Shown piece by piece: positions 16,065 through 25,644 of a DNA stretch of 64,000 bases. The stretch lies in NCBI RefSeq assembly GCF_016735695.1, contig NZ_JAERQD010000025.1, positions 22,353-86,352 on the forward strand. The letters run 5' to 3'. Made by a program: the position numbers and the translations under genes. How positions within the stretch are numbered: the stretch's first letter is position 1; each line of letters starts with the position of its first letter. Below the pieces are notes generated by a model that was given only the letters and a program-made list of their open reading frames with translations, searched no databases and was not told where the DNA came from. Origin of the DNA: Microvirga zambiensis WSM3693. GTDB lineage: Bacteria > Pseudomonadota > Alphaproteobacteria > Rhizobiales > Beijerinckiaceae.

Positions 16065-18862
16065 GCCAGGACTGCTGGGAATGTACTACCCGGAGATGAA
16101 GCCACCGGCGCGTTGGTTCGCCGAGCGGAAGGTTTCGAGCGGCGAGCCCCTTTTCCAATGCGCGACAGGTTGTCGGCCGCGCGCGTCTCCCACGCCACGG
16201 TTCCGTATCGACGAGACAGCATGAGCGCCTGCAGGAAATGCTGCTCGGCGGATGTGTGCGAATGAGCGCCCTGACGCAGAAGGATCTCACCCTTCATCCG
16301 CAACAATTCAGGCACACACCAGCGCTCCGAACTGTTGTCGGCCGCTGTGATGGCATGATCGACCGTCTCCAGGGCTGCTTCAAGCCATCCCTCCGCCGCC
16401 AAGCCACAGGCGAGGACCCCGACATAGGCGGGATAGCGCAAACGAAAACCGGACGCGCGAAGGTGCTCGAGCCCCTCCTGCATCGTCGAGACCCCGTCCA
16501 ACCCGCCACAATTGATCTCCAGGACTCCGCGCAGGCACCGGCCGACGGCGCGCCAGATCGCCATCCCGTGTTTGGCGACCTGTTCGTCCAATTCGTTGAG
16601 GAGACGCTCCGCCTGCGCCCAGTCGCCGGTATAGAGAGAAATGGGGATTGCGGTGTGGGCCAACGCATTGCAGAGAGCCAGTGCACTCTGCGCCGTCCGG
16701 GCTTGGGCGAGCGACCGGTCTCCGGCAGCGACGGCCTGATCGGGGTAACCTTGCAGCCACTGGACGTTGGCAAGCGTGCCCCAGGCCGCGGCGCGCGGAT
16801 CGTGCTGGAAGCGAGCAACAAGCGACCTGTGAGGTGGCGCGACGTAGCCCGCTATCATAACCTCCAGCTCACGATGGGCGGCAGGAAGGTCACAGAGGTG
16901 CCGCAGCGCCGTCGCGATCTGGCGGCCCACATTGCGTTCGGTGACATGGTCACCCTGCTCGATCGCCTGAGCGCGGATCGTCCGGGCGATCTCGAGCGCC
17001 GTCGTGTGATCGCCGACCCAAGTCCGGAAGTCGCAGAGGCCCCAAAGTGCGCGTAGCCGATGAGCGCCGTCCCCGGTCGCTTCCGCAATCCGCAATGCTT
17101 CGGACCAAGCCTGCGCGGAGCGCGGCAAAGGACCTTTCGTATGCATGATCGTGGTACCCAGCGCGATCCAAAGCTTTATCTTCCGGCGTGCGTCGCAGGG
17201 AGCATCGCCGGCGGAACGACTCAAAGCGCGCTCGATGGCATTGCGACATTCGTCGATGAGAGACATCTCCATCCAGAGCGGAATCATCGCCGCCGTGAGC
17301 GCAACGCCTAGCTCGACATTGCCGCTCGGCTCGAAGGCCCATGCCAAGGCATTGCGCGCGTCGTCGAGCCGATGACTGTACCGGGTGAGCCAGGCATCGG
17401 TTGTACCCGACTCCCATTCCCGTTCGGCGCTCTCGAGGAGGTCGCATTGATGCTCGGCGTGACGTCGCCCTGCCTCCGCCAGTTCCCCGTTGTCGAGGAG
17501 CTTCTGGCGTGCATAGGCTCGTGTCGTGTCGAGAAGGCGATACTGCGTGGCGTAGGCGTTCACGTCGGCAGAGACCAGGGACTTGTCGACCAGATTTGCG
17601 ACACTTTCAACGACGGCCGCCTCGGTCATTCCCGGGCTAATCACCACCGCGACTGCCGATTCCAACGGAAATGCGCCCACAAACGATGCGAGCCTCCGCA
17701 GCACGATCTGCTCGCGCTCCGGCAGGAGGTTGTAGCTCCAATCGAGGGCAGAAGTAAGCGTGTGATGCCGAGGCTCATCCGTGCGGTGACCGCGTGTCAG
17801 TAAGCCGAACCGATCATCCAATAGCGCGAGCAGTTGGCGCACCCCAAAAACCGAAGTTCGCGTCGCAGCAAGTTCTATCGCCAGGGCGATACCGTCAAGC
17901 TTGCGGCAGATTTCCGCAACCACAGGTGCGTCGGCGTTACTGAATACGAAATCCCTCTGTGCGGCACTTGCCCGCTCGACGAAGAGCTGCACGGCAGGAA
18001 ACGTCAGGGCACCGTGCGCGGTGAGCTCCTCTGCATTTTGGGGGGTCGCGAGCGGCTCCAGCCGATGAACGATCTCGCCGCGCACGCTCAGGGGCTCACG
18101 GCTTGTCGCCAGGATCTGAACGTGTGGCGCATTCTCGAAGACCAGTTGCGCTATCGGTGCGGCCGCGTCGATCACGTGTTCGCAGCAGTCGAGCACCAGG
18201 AGGAGCCGTCTTTCCTTTAGAAATCTCGCGAGCGACTCGGCGACGTCTTCCGAATGGACAGTCAGGCCGAGGGCCGACGCAACTGCCCGTGGCGTCAGTC
18301 TCGGATCGCGTAACGGCGTGAGATCGACGAACCATATGCCGTGCTCAAACTGGCCGATGAGGGCATGTGCGACGGCTAGGGCCACAGTCGTCTTGCCAAT
18401 TCCTCCGGGCCCTGTGACCGTAACGAAACGACGTTCCTCAAGGTCGTCAGCGATTGCCTCCATCGAGGCGGTGCGGCCGAGGGGCCGGGTCCAGGTCTGT
18501 GGAAGATTGTGGCTTGCTTTGGGATCGGGGCGCCGGCCCGATCCGACTGCCTCCACCGGTACTACGAAGCGGTACCCGCGGCCCGGGCTTGTCGCCACGA
18601 AGCGCGACGTTGCGAGCCCACAATCGAGCGCACGCCGAAGCGCGGCCACCTGGACCTTCAGATTGCTTTCGTCAACGTAGGTTGTCGGCCATGCCCGCGC
18701 CATGAGCTCGCGCTTGGAGATGATCTCACCGGGTCGCTCGACGAGCGCCGTCAAGATATCCAGGGCGCGTGTGCCGATCCGCACCGGCTCGTCTCCATCG
18801 AGGAGTGCCTGGCGCTCAGGGATCAGGCGGAAGATTCCGAAGCGGTATTCGCGCGGTGACAT
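16061..18862 (-). CDS. wHTH-ATPase-TPR transcriptional regulator
   Basis: 933 residues from the ATG at 18862; another in-frame ATG at 19000 would add 46 residues of low-complexity sequence. Residues about 5-95 form an OmpR/PhoB-type winged helix (RALDILTALVERPGEIISK, then VAALRRAL). Next comes a P-loop NTPase with Walker A GPGGIGKTTVALA, LLLVLDCCEHV as Walker B, and ILATSREPL as a STAND-type sensor. The C-terminal about 400 residues are helical repeats of the TPR kind. Such proteins act as ligand-activated transcription factors. It runs opposite to the CNBD flavoprotein at 19260 and may control it; that is inference. Confidence 0.88.
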   Translation of the reverse strand: MSPREYRFGIFRLIPERQALLDGDEPVRIGTRALDILTALVERPGEIISKRELMARAWPTTYVDESNLKVQVAALRRALDCGLATSRFVATSPGRGYRFVVPVEAVGSGRRPDPKASHNLPQTWTRPLGRTASMEAIADDLEERRFVTVTGPGGIGKTTVALAVAHALIGQFEHGIWFVDLTPLRDPRLTPRAVASALGLTVHSEDVAESLARFLKERRLLLVLDCCEHVIDAAAPIAQLVFENAPHVQILATSREPLSVRGEIVHRLEPLATPQNAEELTAHGALTFPAVQLFVERASAAQRDFVFSNADAPVVAEICRKLDGIALAIELAATRTSVFGVRQLLALLDDRFGLLTRGHRTDEPRHHTLTSALDWSYNLLPEREQIVLRRLASFVGAFPLESAVAVVISPGMTEAAVVESVANLVDKSLVSADVNAYATQYRLLDTTRAYARQKLLDNGELAEAGRRHAEHQCDLLESAEREWESGTTDAWLTRYSHRLDDARNALAWAFEPSGNVELGVALTAAMIPLWMEMSLIDECRNAIERALSRSAGDAPCDARRKIKLWIALGTTIMHTKGPLPRSAQAWSEALRIAEATGDGAHRLRALWGLCDFRTWVGDHTTALEIARTIRAQAIEQGDHVTERNVGRQIATALRHLCDLPAAHRELEVMIAGYVAPPHRSLVARFQHDPRAAAWGTLANVQWLQGYPDQAVAAGDRSLAQARTAQSALALCNALAHTAIPISLYTGDWAQAERLLNELDEQVAKHGMAIWRAVGRCLRGVLEINCGGLDGVSTMQEGLEHLRASGFRLRYPAYVGVLACGLAAEGWLEAALETVDHAITAADNSSERWCVPELLRMKGEILLRQGAHSHTSAEQHFLQALMLSRRYGTVAWETRAADNLSRIGKGARRSKPSARRTNAPVASSPGSTFPAVLA

Positions 18863-19259
18863 CGAAGCAGGAACTGTCGTGGATGCCAGATCCGCGCTGT
18901 CTGCCTTCGTCGTGCCATCTGAGGCGCGCAAGTCTGGACCCTCGACGGCAAATCGCTCGTGGGCTTCCAACGCAGATGTTCGCTGTTGTTCGTGGCGCAT
19001 GTCGCTTTCGAGCTTTCCAGGTCTCTGGTGGGGTTTGGGCGACGATTTAGTGGCAGCAAGCTGAGACTACGCGAAGCAACGAGCAAGTCGGATATTGATT
19101 CTGAACTGCGACGCGGCAAGTATTTTACAACAATTAACCACATCGTCACACCTGCGCACTTCGAGGATGCTAGCTCCACTCGTAGGCTTACCTTGATGGA
19201 CGCAGTCCGCTTCGAAAGAGGTTTTTGGCGCCGTCGCAACGACAGAGGGAGTTTGACGT

Positions 19260-20924
19260 ATGCGCGATACTGACATTCCGGCCGGCGCGGCGCTGGATCC
19301 GACCGATCCCTATGCGCGCGAGGGTCAGACATTTCCGCGTCTTTCGAAAGACCAGATTGAGCGGATACGCGCCTACGGTCGCGAAGATGTGATCGTGCAG
19401 AACGATGTAGCGTATGAGCGCGGACAGAGACGGGTAGATTTCTTCGTTGTCCTGGATGGGGAACTTCAGTCGTTCGATCCGACCCACGATGGGACGCCCA
19501 TTCATACCTACAGCGCAGGAGAATTCACCGGAGAGGTCAACCTATTCAATGGGCGGCATTCGCTCGTCTCCGTCTGCGCCGTTACCGATACCCGCGTTGT
19601 TCGCCTGCATTGGTGCGACTTTCGCCGCCTCATCGCGTCCGAGCCTGACATCAGCGAACTCGTAATGCGTGCCTATATCCTTCGACGCGTCGGGTTGATC
19701 CGCCACGGGCAGGGGGCCGTGACATTGTTCGGGCCGTCGCATTCGGGTGATCTGATGCGGCTTAAGACATTCCTCGTTCGCAACGCCTATCCGATCAGGG
19801 TGATCGATACGGAGCGGGAGGAGATCCCCAGCCAGATCATGGAGAGATTCGGCCAACCTTTGGGGGATTCGCCGCTCGTCGCGTTGGCCAATGGCCGCTT
19901 CCTGACCAATCCCTCGAACCTTGAAGTAGCGGATGCACTCGGGCTTACAGAAGAGATCCCGAGCGATCACATCTTCGACGTGATTGTTGTCGGGGCCGGG
20001 CCAGCGGGACTGGCGGCGGCTGTCTACGCGGCTTCGGAGGGGCTTTCCACTCTTGTTGTGGAAGCATCAGCGCCGGGCGGCCAGGCAGGGACTTCCTCGA
20101 AGATCGAGAACTACCTGGGTTTTCCGACCGGCATATCCGGCGAGGCATTAGCGGGCAGGGCTCAAGCCCAAGCGCAGAAGTTCGGCGCGCATCTGGCGAT
20201 CGCCCGGGCTGCCGTCAAGCTCGAATGTCTCGAAAAGCTCTTTGAAGTGCGGATGGAAGGCGAGGGCGCCGCTCGCGCGCGCGCCATTGTCGTCGCGACG
20301 GGCGCCCGTTATCGCAGGCTCCCCCTGGAATGGCGCGAGCGTTTCGAGGGGCAGGGCATCCATTATGCCGCGACGGCCATGGAGGCGCAGCTTTGTGCCG
20401 GCGAGGAGATCGTCATCGTCGGGGGCGGTAATTCTGCGGGTCAGGCTGCGCTCTTCCTGTCGTCCTCCGCACGGCATGTCCATATGCTTGTGCGCGGAGA
20501 TGGGCTCTCGGAGAGCATGTCCGACTATCTCGTCGAGCGGGTCGAACGTTCGGTCAAGATTACTGTTCACCCGCGATGTGAGATCACCGCATTGGCCGGC
20601 GATCGCTGGCTCCGGACCGTGACTTGGGCGCATCTTCAGTCTGGCCAGGTGGTCACGCGGGACATCCCCAATCTGTTCCTGATGATTGGCGCCGAGCCGA
20701 ATACTCAATGGCTGGACGGATGCGTCAAACTCGATGCCCAGGGCTTCGTCGCGACCGGCGCCGAAGTGGCTGAATGGGCCTCCTTTTCCCCCTTTGCCAC
20801 GAGCTGCACCGGCGTATTCGCGGTAGGCGACGTCAGGTCGGGTTCGGTCAAGCGTGTCGCGTCGGCGGTCGGCGAGGGATCGGTCGTCGTCCACGCCATT
20901 CACCAGTTCCTGAAACCGGCGTGA
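19260..20924 (+). CDS. Cyclic nucleotide-binding domain / thioredoxin reductase-like flavoprotein
   Basis: 554 residues. Residues about 20-145 are a cNMP-binding fold (VLDGELQSF, GEFTGEVNLFNG). Residues about 155-235 look like a glutaredoxin-type linker without cysteines. From residue about 240 a thioredoxin reductase core follows: FAD motif VIVVGAGPAGLAAAVYA, GGQAGTSSKIENYLGFP, NAD motif IVIVGGGNSAGQAALF and a C-terminal GVFAVGDVR. Where classical TrxB has the redox CATC, this protein reads HYAATAMEA, so disulfide reductase activity by the usual route is not possible. A ligand-controlled NAD(P)H oxidoreductase is more likely. Confidence 0.9.
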   Translation: MRDTDIPAGAALDPTDPYAREGQTFPRLSKDQIERIRAYGREDVIVQNDVAYERGQRRVDFFVVLDGELQSFDPTHDGTPIHTYSAGEFTGEVNLFNGRHSLVSVCAVTDTRVVRLHWCDFRRLIASEPDISELVMRAYILRRVGLIRHGQGAVTLFGPSHSGDLMRLKTFLVRNAYPIRVIDTEREEIPSQIMERFGQPLGDSPLVALANGRFLTNPSNLEVADALGLTEEIPSDHIFDVIVVGAGPAGLAAAVYAASEGLSTLVVEASAPGGQAGTSSKIENYLGFPTGISGEALAGRAQAQAQKFGAHLAIARAAVKLECLEKLFEVRMEGEGAARARAIVVATGARYRRLPLEWRERFEGQGIHYAATAMEAQLCAGEEIVIVGGGNSAGQAALFLSSSARHVHMLVRGDGLSESMSDYLVERVERSVKITVHPRCEITALAGDRWLRTVTWAHLQSGQVVTRDIPNLFLMIGAEPNTQWLDGCVKLDAQGFVATGAEVAEWASFSPFATSCTGVFAVGDVRSGSVKRVASAVGEGSVVVHAIHQFLKPA

Positions 20925-20941
20925 AGACGGGCCTTAGGCTT

Positions 20942-21601
20942 TCACGCGGGGCATTCCGCGCCGGTTGCGATCCAGGCTCCGATGAGCGCGCCGAATACAT
21001 CCTGGGTTCCTGGAGCCGGACGACGTCCCGCACCGGGATGCCAGGCCCAACCCACCAGGTGATCCGTCTCCATATGCCGGTGAATGTCCGCGAGCGAGCG
21101 ACCGCCATTGCGGGCCGGATCCTTGATTTGCCGGCAGATCCCGCCCAGCGTCAGCCCTTCCCAGGCCATGCTTGCCGGCGCGAGAAGCCAATGCTCCGCT
21201 CCCGGCACGGAACCGACCCGGCTTCCGGGAACTGCCGTATTCGTTGAACGATGACAGGAGTTGCAGGAGAGTCCCGCAATTCCCGTACCACTCTCGCCAG
21301 CGTTAATCGGCGGCATATGCGGATGCATGGTGTCGCCCTGTTTCGGATGTCGCGTCGCAGGATGGCAATTCATGCAGCGTGGACTGGTTATGACCTTGGC
21401 CGCCTCGGTGAAAAGGGCAACCGACCGAGCGCCCGAGTCTGCAATGGATTGAAACTCCGCAACGCCTTTCAATGCGCCGCCTGCAGGAGCCTCGGTCGTC
21501 GGGCTGATGGCCCTGCCGTCACCGATCGCGAAGACTGCGACGATCGCGAGTCCTGCGATTACCGGAAGGCTCGTGCGTGGAAACTGACGAGTCATTTGCA
21601 T
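20942..21601 (-). CDS. Probable periplasmic diheme cytochrome c associated with Ior-type dehydrogenase
   Basis: 219 residues with an N-terminal hydrophobic export segment (LPVIAGLAIVAVFAIG). Two haem-binding CxxCH motifs are present, CMNCH and CNSCH, separated by about 35 residues that include MHPHMPP. It starts two bases after the stop codon of the IorB-like gene, so it is co-transcribed and likely takes electrons from the molybdenum enzyme to the respiratory chain. I recall such proteins being labelled isoquinoline 1-oxidoreductase subunit, without an assigned function. Confidence 0.8.
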   Translation of the reverse strand: MQMTRQFPRTSLPVIAGLAIVAVFAIGDGRAISPTTEAPAGGALKGVAEFQSIADSGARSVALFTEAAKVITSPRCMNCHPATRHPKQGDTMHPHMPPINAGESGTGIAGLSCNSCHRSTNTAVPGSRVGSVPGAEHWLLAPASMAWEGLTLGGICRQIKDPARNGGRSLADIHRHMETDHLVGWAWHPGAGRRPAPGTQDVFGALIGAWIATGAECPA

Positions 21602-21603
21602 CC

Positions 21604-23760
21604 TCAGCTCCTCCGCAGTCCGGCGGTATCAATGGGCAGCGTTCGCAGGCGCTGGCCCGTCGCGGCGAAGATCGCGTTCATGACCGCCGGGGCTACACCA
21701 GGAGTTCCGAGCTCGCCGATGCCGCCCGGCGCTTCCGCACTCTCGACGATGTGGACATCGATTTGCGGACATTCGTTCAAACGCAAGACTGGCTGGTCGT
21801 CGAAATTGCTCTCGACGACAGCACCCTGTTCAATGGTAAGTCGCCCATAGAGAGTTGCGCTGAGCCCGTAGATTATGCCGCTCTCGACCTGCTGACGCAA
21901 AACCTCGGGATTGACGATCAGTCCGCAATCCACCGCGGCTACGAGTCGTTCCACCTTGAGTGCACCTCTCGGATCGACATGGACCTGAGCGATCAGCGCT
22001 GCGAAGCTGCCGAACGCCGACAGCAGCCCGACGCCGCGGCCCCGATCACGCCCCAGATCATTTCCCCAGCCAGCGCGGGCAGCGGCGAGATCGAGTACTC
22101 TTCTCAGCCGCGGGTTGTTCCGAAGCAGTCGGCGGCGATATTCCACCGGATCGATCCCCGCGAGGTGCGCCGCTTCATCGATCCCGCCCTCGACGGCAGG
22201 TGCGTTGCGCGTCGGGCCGACACCACGCCAGTTGCCGGTCAGCATGCCCTCCGGTCCCTCATGGCGGGCGAATTCGACCCGCTTATTGGCGATCTCGTAC
22301 GGGCTTTCCGCAATATCGACGATATCGAGGTCGATGCCGTCCTTGAAAAATATCGGCAGAAAGCGGGCCATGATCGCTGGCCCGACAACGCGATGACGCC
22401 ACGAAATCGGCATTCCATCGGGCCCGAGTCGAATGCTGATCCGGCTGAGATTCAGGTAACGATAGGAATCGTGCCGGACATCCTCTTCACGGCTCCACAC
22501 CACCTGTACGGGTCCATCGACCTGTTGGGCGACCCGTACTGCCATGATCACGCCGTCATGGTCGAGCCGACGTCCGAAACCACCTCCGAGGAAGTGATTA
22601 TGGACCGTCACCTTCTCGACCGGCAGTCCGGTCACCTGGGCGGCTGCCGTGCGTGCGCGACTTACCACCTGGGTACCGACCCAAACCTCGCAAGAATCAG
22701 GGCGCACATGCACGGTGCAGTTCATCGGCTCCATCGCCGTGTGGGGTAGGATGGGCAGGCGATAGACTCCCTCTATGCCCGTTGCGTTAGCGGCCTCAGC
22801 CGCGTTGATGTCGCCACTGCTATGGGCTACCACCGTGTTGCCGGCCATCGCTGCATCTGCACGACGCTCGAGTTCCGCCGTGTCGACCGTGGCGTTGACT
22901 CCGCGATCCCACGTCACCTCGAGCGCAGCCAATCCCTTTCGGGCAGCACCGGTATGGTCCGCCACGACGGCAACGGCGTCGCTCAGTTTGACCACTTGGC
23001 GCACGCCCTTGACCTTCAGCGCCTCGCTGTCATTCACGGATTGAAGCGTGCCGCCGAAGGTGGGGCAGATGGCAATCGCCGCAAATTTCACTCCTGCCGG
23101 CCGGGCATCCAGACCGAATACGGCGGAGCCGTTCACCTTTGCAGGGGTATCGATTCGTCGGGCGGGCTTTCCGATCAGCTTGAATGCACTTGCCGGCTTC
23201 AGAGCCACATCGCGCGGGACCGGCATGCTGGCGGCCCGCTCCACGAGGGCACCGTAGCCGATACGGCGACCGCTTGCAGCGTGGATCACTTCACCTAACT
23301 CGGCGCGGCAACTCGTCGTCGGAACGCCCCATTGATCGGCGGCGGCGGCGATCAGCATCGTGCGGGCCGTCGCGCCTGCATGGCGCATCGGCTCCCAGAA
23401 GCCCCGAATGCTCACGGAACCACCGGTAATCTGGTCGCCGAGCGCCGGATGGGCATAGAGCGCAGGATCGGGCGGCGCGGGCACGGCGACGATCTGATCG
23501 AGGCCCACCTCCAGCTCTTCGGCCAACAGGGTCGAGAGGCCCATGTAAACGCCCTGTCCCATCTCGACCGATGCGATGACGAGTTCGATCTTCCCCGTAG
23601 CGGGGATGCGAATGAACGCCCCGAGCGGCTTGGCCTCATTGGCCTGCGCGAGGGCTGCAAACCGCGGGGTGATCACAAGACTTCCGCCGGCGAGCAGCGC
23701 CGACATTACAAAAGTGCGGCGGGAGAGCTGCACGTCGTTCGCTCTGCTGAGAAGGCTCAT
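21604..23760 (-). CDS. iorB: Molybdenum-binding aldehyde/isoquinoline oxidoreductase, large subunit (IorB-like)
   Basis: 718 residues from the ATG at 23760, one base after the IorA stop codon. The N-terminus SRRTFVMSALLAGGSLVI is a Tat signal, so the folded, cofactor-loaded enzyme is exported. Molybdopterin-domain motifs include HNHFLGGGFGRRLDHDG, GNWRGVGPTRNAPAVE and the C-terminal GGIGELGTPGVAP carrying the catalytic Glu. The single-large-subunit plus 2Fe-2S layout, with no FAD subunit, matches isoquinoline 1-oxidoreductase and nicotinate dehydrogenase types. The substrate, an aldehyde or N-heterocycle, cannot be assigned from sequence. Confidence 0.88.
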   Translation of the reverse strand: MSLLSRANDVQLSRRTFVMSALLAGGSLVITPRFAALAQANEAKPLGAFIRIPATGKIELVIASVEMGQGVYMGLSTLLAEELEVGLDQIVAVPAPPDPALYAHPALGDQITGGSVSIRGFWEPMRHAGATARTMLIAAAADQWGVPTTSCRAELGEVIHAASGRRIGYGALVERAASMPVPRDVALKPASAFKLIGKPARRIDTPAKVNGSAVFGLDARPAGVKFAAIAICPTFGGTLQSVNDSEALKVKGVRQVVKLSDAVAVVADHTGAARKGLAALEVTWDRGVNATVDTAELERRADAAMAGNTVVAHSSGDINAAEAANATGIEGVYRLPILPHTAMEPMNCTVHVRPDSCEVWVGTQVVSRARTAAAQVTGLPVEKVTVHNHFLGGGFGRRLDHDGVIMAVRVAQQVDGPVQVVWSREEDVRHDSYRYLNLSRISIRLGPDGMPISWRHRVVGPAIMARFLPIFFKDGIDLDIVDIAESPYEIANKRVEFARHEGPEGMLTGNWRGVGPTRNAPAVEGGIDEAAHLAGIDPVEYRRRLLRNNPRLRRVLDLAAARAGWGNDLGRDRGRGVGLLSAFGSFAALIAQVHVDPRGALKVERLVAAVDCGLIVNPEVLRQQVESGIIYGLSATLYGRLTIEQGAVVESNFDDQPVLRLNECPQIDVHIVESAEAPGGIGELGTPGVAPAVMNAIFAATGQRLRTLPIDTAGLRRS

Positions 23761-23761
23761 C

Positions 23762-24241
23762 TCAGCCTCCATTGCCAGTGTTCGAACCGCCGCGCGCAGC
23801 CTTCTTGATGGCAGCCCGGATGCGTGGATAAGTGCCGCACCGGCAGATATTGCCCGACATGGCATCATCGATGTCGCCATCCGAGGGCATCGCGTTTGCG
23901 TTCAGCAGCGCCACCGCGGACATGATCTGTCCCGACTGGCAGTAGCCGCATTGGACCACTTCCTCTTCGAGCCAGGCGCGTTGAACGACACTGCCCTTCG
24001 GTGTCGAGCCGATGGCTTCGATCGTCATGATCGCTGAGGAACCGGCGCTCTCGATTGTCGTGACACAGGACCGCACCGCATGTCCGTCAAGATGGATGGT
24101 GCAGGCACCACATTGGGCGACCCCGCATCCGAACTTGGTTCCGGTGAGGCCTATGACATCGCGCAACACCCACAATAGCGGCGTGTCGGCGTCCACATCG
24201 ACCGAATGGATTCTGCCGTTCACATTGAGCGAATAGGCCAC
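23762..24241 (-). CDS. iorA: 2Fe-2S subunit of isoquinoline-type oxidoreductase (IorA-like)
   Basis: 159 residues. The plant-ferredoxin-type cluster ligands are in [18 protein letters not shown], and the second cluster ligands in [10 protein letters not shown] and [12 protein letters not shown], as in all xanthine oxidase family small subunits. First gene of a three-gene unit (IorA, IorB, cytochrome). It passes electrons from molybdopterin towards the cytochrome. Confidence 0.93.
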   Translation of the reverse strand: MAYSLNVNGRIHSVDVDADTPLLWVLRDVIGLTGTKFGCGVAQCGACTIHLDGHAVRSCVTTIESAGSSAIMTIEAIGSTPKGSVVQRAWLEEEVVQCGYCQSGQIMSAVALLNANAMPSDGDIDDAMSGNICRCGTYPRIRAAIKKAARGGSNTGNGG

Positions 24242-24462
24242 CTGGAGGCCTCCTATTCCGGATTCTGTCGGGCGACCATCGATCGCGTGTGAACGTTAGC
24301 CGCTCGTCACGATGACCGGGGTTAATTTTGGTAAAATCTGTCAAGACCGGATTTCGGGACATCCGGCACGATCGCTACAAATTATTCCTATTCGTTCCGT
24401 TATCTCAGGCACGTGCCTTGTCATGACGCCGCTCAGGCCGGAGAGCATTACTTCAGATCCGG

Positions 24463-25644
24463 CTAGGATCCCTTTCCTGACAAAACCCGGCAGAGTTCTT
24501 CCATCGATACCAGGCTGTGAATCGATCGGAATTCGTGAACATGAGGCAACATTGCCTTGATGCCGGAAGCCCGTGCCTCGAACGCTTCGAAGCGAAGGAG
24601 CGGGTTCAGCCATACCAGGCGGCGACAGGAGCGCTTGAGCCGATCCATCTCGAAGGTCAGCTCTCTCGTCACTTCCCGCTCGAGCCCGTCGGTGAACAGA
24701 AGAACGATGGCGCCCTGACCAAGCACTCGGCGGGACCAGTGACGGTTGAACTCATGCAGGGCGTGGGCGATCCGCGTCCCGCCCTCCCAGTCCTTCACGC
24801 GCTTCGAGGCGCGAGCGAGGGCCTCATCCGGATCGCGGCTTGCCAATTCGCGGCTGAGATTGGTCAGGCGTGTTGCAAACACGAATGAGTAGACCCTTCT
24901 CCGCTTCTCTCCCAGGGCATGAAGGAAATGCAGGAAGAGACGGGAGTAGTCCGCCATCGACCCAGAGATATCGACGATGGCGACCACCGGCGCATGCCGG
25001 CGGGCAGGAGAGCGATAGGCCAGATCAATCACGGCACCACCTCCGCGCAGCGACCGTCGGAACGTTCTGCGCGGGTCGATACGCCGGCCCCTTGGAACAG
25101 GCAGGAAGCGGCGCATGATCACCTCGTCATCCGGAAGAGACATCTCGGCAATCAGGCGCTTCGCCATCGCGATTTCGGACGCCGACATCTGCGCGAAGTC
25201 CTTCGTCTTCAGGATCTCTCGATCCGAGACAGTGAGGCGGGCGGAGAATTCGGTTTTCTCGACCGGGTCGGGTTTCTCCTGCCGCGGCGTGGCCAAGGCC
25301 TCTGCCACACGCAAAGCACCGGCCTGAGGCTTCCTCTCCTCGGTGCGCCCGGGAGCCATCGGCGACATCAGTGCGATGAGCTTCTCGATCAGGGCGCGCC
25401 GTTTCCAGAAGATCTTGAAGGCTTGGTCGAAAAGAATGCTGTGCTCGTGGCGCTTGACGAAAACTGTGTGGAGCGTCCAGTAAAAATCCTCACGTGTTCC
25501 AATCCGAGCCACTTCGACTGCCGCAATCGCGTCGAGAACGGCACCAGGCCCAACCGGTAGGCCCGCACTGCGCAAAGCCCTTGCGAAATAGGCGATGTTG
25601 TCGGCGAGGCGGCCATCATCGCTTCGGCGAGGGTTGTCACTCAC
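24463..25644 (-). CDS. coxE: VWA domain-containing protein (CoxE family)
   Basis: 393 residues, overlapping the MoxR-type ATPase gene by four bases. The C-terminal half is a von Willebrand A domain with a complete MIDAS: DISGSMADYS, a conserved Thr in GGTRIAHA and FTDGLER. In carboxydotrophs CoxE acts with the AAA ATPase CoxD in maturing the Mo-Cu active site. It closes the minus-strand cox-type operon. Confidence 0.9.
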   Translation of the reverse strand: MSDNPRRSDDGRLADNIAYFARALRSAGLPVGPGAVLDAIAAVEVARIGTREDFYWTLHTVFVKRHEHSILFDQAFKIFWKRRALIEKLIALMSPMAPGRTEERKPQAGALRVAEALATPRQEKPDPVEKTEFSARLTVSDREILKTKDFAQMSASEIAMAKRLIAEMSLPDDEVIMRRFLPVPRGRRIDPRRTFRRSLRGGGAVIDLAYRSPARRHAPVVAIVDISGSMADYSRLFLHFLHALGEKRRRVYSFVFATRLTNLSRELASRDPDEALARASKRVKDWEGGTRIAHALHEFNRHWSRRVLGQGAIVLLFTDGLEREVTRELTFEMDRLKRSCRRLVWLNPLLRFEAFEARASGIKAMLPHVHEFRSIHSLVSMEELCRVLSGKGS

